From Obelidium mucronatum (taxonomy: Eukaryota > Chytridiomycota > Chytridiomycetes > Chytridiales > Chytriomycetaceae), in the NCBI GenBank assembly GCA_025765595.1, contig JAIVFH010000104.1, positions 52,600 through 116,599 of the forward strand: 64,000 nt of DNA. The letters are read 5' to 3'. The position numbers and the translations under genes were made by a program. Shown here piece after piece: positions 31,805-41,144 of the stretch; the first letter of the stretch is position 1; each line of letters opens with the position of its first letter. Below the pieces are notes generated by a model. The model did no database searches and was not told the DNA's origin. It worked only from the letters and a program-made list of their open reading frames with translations.

Positions 31805-33847
31805 ATGAGCGGATTTCTTGTTTCCGACGAACGACCAACATCAACCCCTTCAACAGCAACTGTTGAAATTGCGTCTGTCTCGGGGTCCTCAACTGTGGGC
31901 CTTACGCTGAGCTGGAAGGACCTCGGCTACTCTGTCAAGGACAAGAGCATCTTGGCCGGTCTGAGTGGATCAGTGGCGCCTGGCCAAGTCCTTGCAGTGA
32001 TGGGTCCCAGTGGTGCCGGAAAGAGTACTTTCTTGGTGAGTATCACTGGCAGTCTTGGCGTTGCTTCATTGGATCAATATTAATATCTGCTTTTAAAGGA
32101 TGTGATCGCAGGACGTAAGGGAAACGCCGGAACAATGCACGGCAAAGTCATGCTCAACGGAACCGAACGTCCAATGAAAAAGTACTCTTCGTATGTTACC
32201 CAGGACGACTCTCTGATCGGCTGCTTCACTGTCCGCGAAACCGTTCGCTGGGCTGTGGAGCTCAATTTGCCAACGTACGTCAAGAAGGAAAGAGAAGAGA
32301 AAGTGAACGAACTTTTGGCTCAATTTGGATTGATGAAGTGCGCTGATCACGTTGTGGGTGATGCTATTTTGAGAGGCATCTCTGGTGGAGAAAAACGTCG
32401 TCTTTCCATCGCCATTCAGTTGGTTAAGGAACCAAAGGTGATTTTCTTGGATGAACCTACTTCGGGTTTGGACAGTGCGGCATCGTTCAAGGTTATGGAG
32501 GCCATCAAAGATCTTGGTGAGTGATCGATCATACACCGTTTTTATCTGCCAAAAGCATTTGCTTACAGTCAACCTTCAGCCAAGCGCAGAAACTGTACGG
32601 TTGTTTGTTCAATTCATCAGCCAAGTCCATCCACGTACTCTCTCTTTGACAAGGTCCTCTTTTTGGCCCGTGGAAACACAGTCTACTTTGGCGAAAACAA
32701 AGACATCGAAGCTGAGTACTTAAAATCAGTTGGATATGAAATCCCGTTGCACATGAACGTTCCTGACGCTGTCTTGGACCACATCAACGTCGACTTCTTG
32801 GGAGATGAGAAACTCGCCGATACTCGAATCAACCACTTTGTTGAATCTTGGGACAAGTCCGAGAACCGAACCAAAGTTATTTCCCAAGTTGATTTGGAGG
32901 TCACCAAAGGAAGCACTCCTTCCACAACCGATGCAGGAATGGTTATTGGTGGTGGCGACTACACCCACAACTTTTTCAAGCAAGTTGAAATCTTGACCCG
33001 TAGAAACTTTGCCAACGCAATCAAGAACATTTTGCTCTTCTGGGTTCGCCTTGCAATGTACCTCGCCATGGCTATTCTTATGGGAACTACTTGGTGGCGT
33101 ATGAGCTTGAACCAGAATACTGTTCAAGACAGATTCTCCGCCATCTTCTTTGCGATTGCTTTCCTGGCATTCATGTCTGTCGCGGGTATCCCAGCCATTC
33201 TCGAAGAACGAGCCGTCTTTTATAGAGAACGCATGAACAGAACGTACCGTGTGGGTGCCTATGTCGTTGCCAACACGCTCGTTTCTCTGCCATTTGTCTT
33301 TTTGATTGCGATTGGTTTCTCCCTCCCGGCGTACTGGATGATGGGAATGAACCCTGGAGCATCCAACTTCTTTACTTTCGTTGCTTACTTGTGGTTGGCG
33401 CTTTACGTTGCCGAATCCATGGTTATTCTCCTTGCTGCGATTTTCCCAATCTTTGTGGCCGCATTGACACTTGCCAGTTTCTTCAACGGTCTCGAAATGG
33501 TCACTCAAGGTTACTTTGTGCGTCGTCAGAATATCCCAGCGTTTTGGAGATATGGATTCCATTACTGGAACTACCAAAAGTGGTCCTGGGAGGCTTTGAT
33601 TGCAAACGAGTTTGTGGGGCTTACTTTCGATTGTAATCCGAACCCATCTGGAAAAGCTGGCTGTTTCTGTTCGATTCCTTCCAGTTTGGGGCCAGATGCT
33701 TGTACTTTTTCGGGAGAGGATATTATCGCAGAGTATGGATACACGGATTATTCGTACTGGAAGAGTGCGGTTTGTTTGGTTGCGTTGATTGTGTTTTTTA
33801 GATTGGCCTTCTATGTGACTTTGCGTGTCAAGAAACCAAAGGTGTAA
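31805..33847 (+). CDS. ABCG-type half transporter
   Basis: Exons 31805-32035, 32099-32516 and 32580-33847 give 638 residues, the usual size for a half transporter with one nucleotide-binding domain before one membrane domain. Seen in order: Walker A GPSGAGKST at about 66-74, the Q-loop TQDD, signature SGGEKRRLSI, Walker B VIFLDEPTSGLD and H-loop CSIHQPS. The C-terminal half has about six hydrophobic helices (FWVRLAMYLAMAILMGTTWW to AVCLVALIVFFRLAFYVTL), with a Cys-containing extracellular loop before the last helix (KAGCFCSIPSSLGPDAC). It would act as a homo- or heterodimer at the plasma or an organelle membrane, exporting lipids or small hydrophobic compounds. The substrate is not predictable. 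Confidence 0.92.
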
Positions 33848-34283
33848 ACACTGAAAAATAAACAACAGCATTTGAAATAAAAAAGAAAGGATGCGTTCCG
33901 TGATTGTCATTGATTGCAATATAAAATGGTCGAACTAATCCAGAAATAATCTGGTTTTCGTTCGACAGGAATAACGAAGTTCATTGAGGACACTAGATAA
34001 TATTTTCTGAACACTCATAGAGAGAATGCAAGTGAATTTGAACCTCACGATAATGTCACCGCAATAGGCCAATTCGCAAATGAGAGTACTTGAAGCTCTG
34101 TTTTAGTTTAACCTGGCCTCGAGAGACAGTCGAACTGCCAAGACAGTGAAGATGCACACTCCACGCAACTCCAATGAGAGACGCCGGCAAAGAGGAGCCA
34201 AAGAGGAGCCGACAAATCACATTTTTTCACATTTTTTCTTTTCTCTTTTTTGCCCCCTCGCCGCTCCCGAAATTCTTCCAAAC

Positions 34284-35894
34284 ATGTTTTCAGACACAGC
34301 AACCCGAACAGCGGCCGAGCCGCGCCGCTCGAATGCGTTCCGCCTGAGTTCGTTTCTTCCGCTTTACGCCGGCGACGACGAGACAAAGTCTGTGTTTTCG
34401 CGGCTCAGTTTGTTCTTTGCAAAGCCGGAGTTCGATGTCGACTTTGACAGCGACAGCGGCTCGGAGAGCGGCGGTGATGATGATGAGGATGGGCAGGGCG
34501 GGTTTCGGGTGTCGCGCTTCGTGGGCGGCTACGACTCCGAGAAGCAGAAGGGGTACAAGGCGTGCGTGGACGTGCTCGAGGTGGGTTTGCTGACTACTGA
34601 TGACTGTCTCTGGTTACAAACTGATCACTCGCTGCTACAGGGGTACTCGCGGAAAACAAGCAAGCACATTTCCGCAATGCTCGAAGACGATTGTCTGAAC
34701 GAGAAGGCTGGTGCCAGCGACGATGGGTTCATGCTGGCCAATGCCGATTCAAGATCCGAAAAAGTCATTATGCGACAGGCAGAGCGAGAGCTTTCTCGCA
34801 AGGATCAAGTCGTCGGATGGGCAAAGAGCAACAAGCGACGACTGCTGTATCTGTTGTGCATTGGCATTCTCTGCGTTGTCGTTGGTGTTGTCATTTGGGC
34901 AGTCCAGAAAGGAAGATACTCGTCTGTTTCAAATGGCATTTCTGGATCAAATGCATCATCTTTCGGTGCTGGCAACGAAGGAAGCGACCATGGCGATTCT
35001 GCAGGCGATAATTCCAATTCCAATAGCAACGAATCAGTTGGCAGTGTCCCCGTCCCGGCTTTAGCGTCCAGTTCTCAAGCATCTATTTCGACTTCTTTTT
35101 CATCTTCTATCACGTCTTCGCCTTCTACCTCGGCGTCTGCTACATCCCGTTCAGTTACTAGCAGAAACATCACGTCCACTACAAACTCAACCAGCTCAAC
35201 CACAACTTTAGCCACGACAACATCCTCGACCACCACCACCACAACCACAAGCACAACCACAACATCTACAACAACAACATCTACCACGACAACAACCACC
35301 GAACCACCCCCGTCTCCAACCCCACCACCACCCCCAGCACCAAAGTCCGGAACAATCGCCGCACTCATCTCTCAATCCGCTTTCGATTCCGCAGTATCCA
35401 CATGCACAGGCCACTGGGGAATGTATTCCGCAATCACATCAGGTTACTCCCACGCCCTCCCCGGCGGCCTCCCCGAACTCGCCCTCCTCCTCGGAAACAT
35501 GGCATGGGAATCCGGCGGTTTCAGCCACACCAAAGAACAAGCCTGTCAAGACGGCTCCTGCGCGTACGGGTGGTACTACGGACGTGGATACATTCAATTG
35601 ACGTGGCAAGCCAATTACCAAGCCGCTGCTGACTTTTTGGGAAGACCTGAGATTGCGAGTAATCCTGACTTGGTTTCCAATGATGAATACACGAATTGGC
35701 AGGTCGTTGAATGGTATTGGTCGCAAAAGGTTGGACCGGTGCTTCAATCGAATGGGTACAGTATTGGCGCGAGTGTGAAGGCGATCAATGGGGGTATTGA
35801 ATGTGGTGGGAATGTGTGGGGTGGTCGTATTAGCTATATTCAGTGTTTTGCGAATCAGTTTGGGACTTGGGTGGATCCAAACTCTTGGTGTTGA
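34284..35894 (+). CDS. Type II membrane-anchored GH19 chitinase, paralogue 2
   Basis: Exons 34284-34580 and 34641-35894 encode 516 residues. Start ATG 34284 is chosen because the following MFSDTATRTAAEPRRSNAF aligns with the N-terminus of the chitinase at 3513; the upstream in-frame ATG at 34146 adds an unrelated stretch. A transmembrane helix (LLYLLCIGILCVVVGVVIWAV) follows an acidic cytoplasmic region; then a Ser/Thr stalk, a Pro-rich hinge and a GH19 domain with LAWESGGF-like text (NMAWESGGFSHTKEQAC) and YYGRGYIQLTW. Both putative catalytic Glu residues are kept. The intron 34581-34640 (GTGGGT..CTACAG) is 60 bp with no stop codon, so reading through it would insert 20 residues. The first paralogue has no intron at this position. 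Confidence 0.82.
   Translation: MFSDTATRTAAEPRRSNAFRLSSFLPLYAGDDETKSVFSRLSLFFAKPEFDVDFDSDSGSESGGDDDEDGQGGFRVSRFVGGYDSEKQKGYKACVDVLEVGLLTTDDCLWLQTDHSLLQGYSRKTSKHISAMLEDDCLNEKAGASDDGFMLANADSRSEKVIMRQAERELSRKDQVVGWAKSNKRRLLYLLCIGILCVVVGVVIWAVQKGRYSSVSNGISGSNASSFGAGNEGSDHGDSAGDNSNSNSNESVGSVPVPALASSSQASISTSFSSSITSSPSTSASATSRSVTSRNITSTTNSTSSTTTLATTTSSTTTTTTTSTTTTSTTTTSTTTTTTEPPPSPTPPPPPAPKSGTIAALISQSAFDSAVSTCTGHWGMYSAITSGYSHALPGGLPELALLLGNMAWESGGFSHTKEQACQDGSCAYGWYYGRGYIQLTWQANYQAAADFLGRPEIASNPDLVSNDEYTNWQVVEWYWSQKVGPVLQSNGYSIGASVKAINGGIECGGNVWGGRISYIQCFANQFGTWVDPNSWC
34581..34640 (+). other. 60-bp in-frame, stop-free intron in chitinase paralogue 2
   Basis: GT at 34581 and AG at 34640 bracket 20 codons without a stop. 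The encoded 20 residues have no counterpart in the paralogue at 1834-3513, where DVL is followed directly by RSYASS. Retention would keep the frame open. Confidence 0.65.
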
Positions 35895-36245
35895 TTTATC
35901 TTTTACACAATGTCATATGGAAATATTTAAAAAAAAAACCCCCCTCTTTTATTTTTAATCGTATCCGTTCTTCCTTGGTTTTTTTTTAATAAGGATCTTT
36001 GGAATAAATTCGTTCTTCTTTCGATGTTTCTTTGAGCAGATAAGTTCGGAATCATTCACTTGCAATGTGAATGCGTTTAATCACATTTATATTATCAAAG
36101 TGGCTACTTTTGGGTAAAAAAATGGAATTGCATTGACGGGTCTTTGGTTTTGGCTCGACTTTTTCTTACTTGTTCTTCTTTCTTGGCGCCGAAATAGAGC
36201 AACAACTGAAAAAAACAAAATATTTAAATCGACAAAGACACACAG
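35895..36245. other. Spacer between the two GH19 genes
   Basis: 350 bp rich in A and T runs (AAAAAAAAACCCCCC near 35932-35944 and several poly-T tracts). No gene is supported. Confidence 0.5.
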
Positions 36246-37345
36246 ATGGCTTCAATGTACAACCATCGAACTGCTGCCGCAGCGGAAGAAAACGCGGCGT
36301 TTCTAACCAGTGCAAACAAACCGTTCCAGGTATCCAAAGAAGAAGTCGTTGCCGAACAAATCCGAAGTGAACGAGCAAGCAAGAGGCGAAAAGTGTGTAT
36401 TTGTCTTGTATTGTTTGCAGTAATGGTTGCATTGTTTCTTGGCCTTGGCTTGGGTTTGGGGTTGGGGCTGAAGCGATCATCCAATGAGAGTGGTAGTGGC
36501 GGTAAGGATGATCCAAACAACAAGATGACTGCCAATACTGCCTCCGGATCGTTGTCTACTACTATTTCGCGGACAGCTACAACCACTGCCACTGTGACTA
36601 ACTCTGTGACAAGTCTGTCGTCAACTGGATCGGGAACAACAAACAGACCCACAAGCACCACATCCCAATCCGCAACGGCGACAGTAACATCTTCAAACTC
36701 AATCAGCAGTTTGATTAGCGAGCAAACATTTACAAAAGCCGTCGAGCAGTGCGGAATAACTGCCGTTGCCCCATCAACAATCTACCAAACACTCAACAAT
36801 GGATTTTCAAAAACACCAATCCCCGGGGGGTTATCCGAGCTTGCTCTTTTAATGGGCCAAATTGCATTTGTGTCGCTTGGATTCACGTTCACTCACTCTC
36901 AACCGTGTGTTGGATCCACGTATCCCACGCCTCAATGTCCAGATGGGTTCTATTATTCGAGAGGGTACATTCAGTTGACGGGGGAAAAGAATTATAGAGC
37001 CGCGGCGAATGCATTGGGACGAGAGGATTTGTTTGTTGATCCGGATTTGGTGGCTCGTGATCCAAGTGTGAATTGGGCTGTTGTTCAATGGTAAATGGCC
37101 CGTAATTATGCGGATTTCTTTTTATTTACTGGATGTGGTTTTTTTTTTTGTTCGTAAGGTATTGGACGAGTACTGTTCAGCCATTGTTGGCCAGCAATGG
37201 ATACACTTTGGCTGCGAGTACGCAAGCAATGAATGGACCCAAGGAATGTGGACCTGGAAAAACTATTGCAAGTGATCGAATTAAGTACGTGCAGTGTTTC
37301 CAGCAGCAGTTTGTTGGCGCATCTGATTCTGTGACCACCTGTTGA
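36246..37345 (+). CDS. GH19-like membrane protein lacking catalytic glutamates (predicted pseudoenzyme)
   Basis: Exons 36246-37090 and 37159-37345 (intron GTAAAT..CGTAAG) encode 343 residues. The protein has a short cytoplasmic tail, a transmembrane helix at about 50-76 (ending in a run of Gly-Leu), a Thr/Ser stalk and a GH19-type domain. The fold signature is present (GFYYSRGYIQLTGEKNY, LGREDLFVDPDLVARD, VNWAVVQWYWTSTVQP). Where the active paralogues read AHESGGF or AWESGGF this one reads AFVSLGF, so the general acid Glu is replaced by Val. The second acidic position (KEWAC / KEQAC) is replaced by HSQPC. The frame is otherwise intact, so this looks like a protein kept without chitinase activity, perhaps binding chitin, rather than a decayed gene. 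Confidence 0.75.
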
Positions 37346-37542
37346 GCACAATGAGGTAATCAACCCCCTTTCTGTTGCTGTTTTTTTGTAAGACTTAAAA
37401 AAAATGTTCGTTTTAATAAGAGCACAATCCGCTGGTACTTTGTTGGTGGAAACATTGTTGGGGAGGTGAAACTTGGAAATTTTCCGAAGCCATATATCGA
37501 TTTCCCTTTTTTTTTCTTTCCTACAACACCAACAAATTCACA

Positions 37543-38393
37543 ATGGCTGACCACGAAGAAGAGGAGCACGAGACCTTCGAGGCCGTTGGTGCCGGAGCCT
37601 CCCTTACCTACCCAATGCAATGTTCTGCTCTTCGTAAGAACGGACACGTTGTCATCAAGGGCAGACCTTGCAAGATCATTGATGTATGTACATTGATTTT
37701 GCTTTTTTCTTCCATTATGTTCTCCGTTACTAAAGCAGCTTTTAACCCACACACCCTTACTTCTTCTGCCTGCTTGTTATTGTCTCTTGGTTCTCCCTGT
37801 TCTGTCTATGCGTATCGACTGATTATAATCAAATTGAATGATTCGATCTGGCCCTATCCACCTTCTTGAACTGATTACACAGAGTGAGTATTGATGTCAG
37901 TTGCTGCCTCGAATTCAATCGAATGCAATCCTCTGCTGTTAAGACTGATTATAACTAACGTACTCTTTTTCGTTTAGTGGTACGAATTCGAAACTTGCTG
38001 AAACCAGTCAAACCACCGCATTATAATACTAAAAAAAACCTTCCTTGTTACTAGTCCACCTCCAAGACCGGAAAGCACGGACACGCCAAGGTCAACCTCA
38101 CCGCCATCGACATCTTCACCGGAAAGAAGCTCGAAGATGTTTCCCCATCCACCCACAACATGGAAGTCCCCAACGTCACCCGTACTGAATACAACGTTCT
38201 TGACGTTGATGACGGTTTCCTCTCCTTGATGAAGGAAGACGGTACCACCAAGGACGATGTCAAGGTCCCAGATGGAGAGTTGGGCGACCAGATTGAGAAG
38301 GAATTCGCTGCCGGCAAGGACTTGTCTGTTACTGTTATCACTGCTATGGGTGAAGAGGCTGTTATTGCCGTCAAGGATGCTCCAAAGGCCTAA
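37543..38393 (+). CDS. EIF5A: Translation factor eIF5A (hypusine-containing)
   Basis: The proposed model joins 37543-37683, 37883, 37978-37979 and 38055-38393: 483 nt, 160 residues. eIF5A promotes elongation and termination on the ribosome after a Lys is converted to hypusine. [38 protein letters not shown] and CKIID precede the splice region; [20 protein letters not shown] with the hypusine-site Lys follows it. Between D and S the family has one residue, usually Met. Splicing out a single 371-bp intron loses that residue. Using the strong internal splice sites ACACAG/A/GTGAGT and GTTTAG/TG/GTACGA adds exactly A plus TG, restoring ATG. Each of the three introns has its own likely branch site (CTGAT, CTAAC, TACTAA). 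The termini are secure; the micro-exon model is inference. Confidence 0.93.
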
Positions 38394-38662
38394 AAAAAAA
38401 AGATGAAAATATATTTAGTCATTTGTTTTTTTCTTTCTTTTTTAATGCCTTCTTCCCCCTCCGTCATTATACATTGTCCTTTGTCGTTATTTTTGTCTTC
38501 TTTTTTTTGATCTTTGGTGCTTTGGTTGTTGATGATTTCGGGATCTGAGAGTAAAAGAAAAATAAGAAGTGATAATTCTTAATGCGAGCTTGTGCTATTG
38601 CTGCCCTTCAGGAGGCTATTTCGCTCGAGCACGCAGATGCTGAATAAAACAACAATATTATT
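38394..38662. other. eIF5A 3' flank and promoter of the next gene
   Basis: 270 bp, T-rich just after the eIF5A stop. Nothing else is supported. Confidence 0.4.
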
Positions 38663-39820
38663 ATGGATTTAAAAAAGGTCAAAAAAATGAAACGGCGAGC
38701 CTCTCTTGTCGATTCAACGCCCAAAATCTTGTGGGAGCATGCTGCGTTGAATGTGACAGACAACGATCGACGGTTGGAAGCCGTCTTTGCAACCTACCAC
38801 GATGGGAATCTCTGGTTTCCGAAATCCAGTGAAGAAAGAAGCCCTGAGAGTAGAGAGTGTGCTCGAGCGGCAGTGTTGAAAACCTTGGAGCATGAAGCAA
38901 AAACGGTGCCTCTGAAAGTCGGAGAGCTAGCAGAGATTCAAGATAGTGTCGCACGCCTCTTTCTCGAGACCATGAAGCAGCTGGAATGTGAGAAGGACGG
39001 GATTTGCTTGTGGCGTGATGCCCCTCTTCCCAAATGTTCCACCCTACAAGAAGCAAAGATCCAGCGTCTAGCACCTCGCGTATACACTTGGTATTCTGGG
39101 ATTTCTGATTTCGCATTTGGTTATTCAGGCGACGCTAGCATCCACAGATGCAATGAAACTGACTTGGGGGTATGTGTGGATGATTTACCAACGTCGTTCT
39201 TCTTGCCAATGGTTTGTCCTGCCGAGGTTAAATGCTTAGTAGATATTCTTGAAAATATGATGGATGATGACATCACTGGCCAGTACAATCCCACTTGCCA
39301 TTCAGACGATATCCTACAGACAGCATCATATGCACTCTATTGCATGCTCCGTATTTTACCACATCTGACTGATGTCCAGAAAGTTGAAGTGTTTGGCCCA
39401 AATATTTCAATGTATGCGCTTCTATTGACGCACACTTGCTGCCAAATTATCCGAGTATCCATCACAGGATTTGGTCCTGCAGGTCGAGTTATTCTTCATT
39501 GGGGTGACGTGTTACGTGGGCAGCAAATGGCGAATGCTCTGGTTGATTTCGTTTCTTGGGTCCGTGATCTTCTGGCAAAAGTAACCATATTTGAAGCTGC
39601 CATGAAAGAACCAGGTTCACCAAAGTATATCTGGTTGCCTGTCTCTGAATACAAGTCAGTATTTGCAACCATGGAGACAGACGTGACCCAAGTGATTCTT
39701 GCTTCATTTATGAATCCTGTGATTCGTGTTGGTGACCGTGTTTACCGACTGTTTGAACATATCCTGTCAAATAATTGGAGATCCAAGATTAGTAGTCTTA
39801 GAGTTCTGTTTTTACAAAAG

Positions 39821-39967
39821 CAACGAGTTGCGGCGGAAAGCCAACGAGACGCGGCGAAAAACCAACGAGTTGCGGCAAAAAACCAATGAGTTGCGGCGGA
39901 AAACCAACGAGACGCGGCAAAAAACCAACGAGTTGCGGCGGAAAACCAACGAGACGCGGCAGAAAAG
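39821..39967 (+). repeat. 21-bp tandem repeat encoding heptads, 7 units
   Basis: Seven near-identical 21-bp units (CAACGAG followed by TTGCGGCGG or ACGCGGCAA types) encode QR(V/D)AA(E/K)(N/S). Two unit types alternate, V and D versions. The fourth unit carries the CGA to TGA change. Confidence 0.9.
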
Positions 39968-40063
39968 GAACGAGACACCCTCGCAAATTACTTGACTCAA
40001 CTTCTGCAAGGCACAATGACAGCTGCCGATTTGCCACCAGACTTTGTGGCCAGTTTTGGATTG

Positions 40064-40183
40064 AAACCCAAAGATTCCGTGGCGAAATACGTGGCAGACA
40101 CTGTACTGGTTCCACTTGAATCGAAAACCAAAGATTCTGTGGCGAAATACACGGCCGAGAGCGTACTGGTTCCAGAGGACAGT
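40064..40183 (+). repeat. Two 60-bp direct repeats in the kinase-like gene
   Basis: 40064-40123 and 40124-40183 are imperfect 60-bp copies, each encoding a 20-residue K-(P/T)-KDSVAKY-x-A-(D/E)-(T/S)-VLVP unit. Confidence 0.85.
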
Positions 40184-40783
40184 TTTCATAACCCTTTCAA
40201 TGATTGGGTATTCGCAAAGTACTTCATTTCAATGCCATACTATGGGCGCTCGTTGGATTTAATCTTTGAAGAAGATGCTGAATGTGCCACTCCTGCTCGC
40301 CTCAAAAGCCTATTTCTCTCTGTTATCGACAAGTCTTTGCTTCCTCTTGAATCTGTGTCGTATTCACACATGGATATTCGCTTGGCCAATGTTGTTTTAA
40401 GTGACTCTGTTGGTTGGTCTGATGCCTGTTTGATAGACTATGATTTTTGCGAAGACTTGGGAATGTCAAATCCCATGAACAGAGTAGAAACTCGATATCC
40501 ACCGGAAGCAAACGTTCACAAAAATAGTGACATTTGGATGCTGGGTATTGTTTTGTTGAATTTGGGTGTTTGTGGTCGTGGGTGGGAGAAGCTGCGTGAT
40601 CATGCAGAAGTGGAGTCGTGGGTGAATGCTCAACTGAACTCGTTTCAGAATGGTGAAGTAGCGAGTAGAGAGGGTGTTTTTGAAGGTGCCTTACAGCTTG
40701 CGGCTGAGTGCCTCTGTGTGAATCCCAATGAGAGAATGGGTGTTGCCGCTGTGAGGGCAAATGTTGATTTGTGGCAGGTTTGA

Positions 40784-41144
40784 TCGCATGTCAGATAATT
40801 TGAGTTTATTGAGTGTGCCTTTCCAATGTATTCAACCAATGTATTCAACCAAAGTCATCTCACTAGTTTGCTTTTCATAACGTGCCTTCTTTCTTGTAAA
40901 GCAATTTCATCTTCAATTCTTGCAGCAACATCTGCTGGAACCACTCGAATGAAGGAATAGATTGGGGGATATGGGATAGAGCACGCGTGTGTTTGTTGTT
41001 ATGGGTGGACCACCAACGTGTCCGAGGAGGAGGAGGAGGAGGAGGAGTGTGATAGCAAAGATAATTTGAGTTTATTTCTTATTGAATAAACCAACTCCGA
41101 GTTTTGTTGGGTATGACTATATTTTTAACGAATCTGAAAAGCGA
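40784..41144. other. Spacer with a GGA microsatellite
   Basis: 360 bp. It includes a GGA trinucleotide run at about 41024-41047 and a direct repeat of AATGTATTCAACC near 40826-40851. No gene is supported. Confidence 0.5.

Larger units (their letters stand above)
38663..40783 (+). pseudogene. Kinase-like gene with heptad repeat, interrupted by an in-frame TGA
   Basis: One frame of 707 codons is interrupted only at codon 409 (39887-39889), where a repeat unit reads CAATGA instead of CAACGA. The N-terminal 380 residues are unrecognised. Then comes a heptad repeat (QRVAAEN / QRDAAKN), predicted coiled coil, and two 20-residue repeats (KDSVAKYVADTVLVP). The C-terminal 230 residues resemble a kinase C-lobe: hinge-like SMPYYGRSLDLIFEE, catalytic loop YSHMDIRLANVVL (Asp and Asn kept, His shifted), CLIDYDFCED in place of DFG, RYPPE like APE, and DIWMLGIVLLNLG helix F. 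A recognisable N-lobe is missing. The TGA could be a real nonsense mutation, an allele, readthrough, or a sequencing error. Such coiled-coil plus kinase arrangements occur in some Crinkler-type effectors, but that link is speculative. Confidence 0.6.

Noticed and set aside
32726..33919. 397-codon minus-strand frame opposite the ABC transporter
   Set aside because: Shadow frame of a strongly supported gene; composition is not protein-like.
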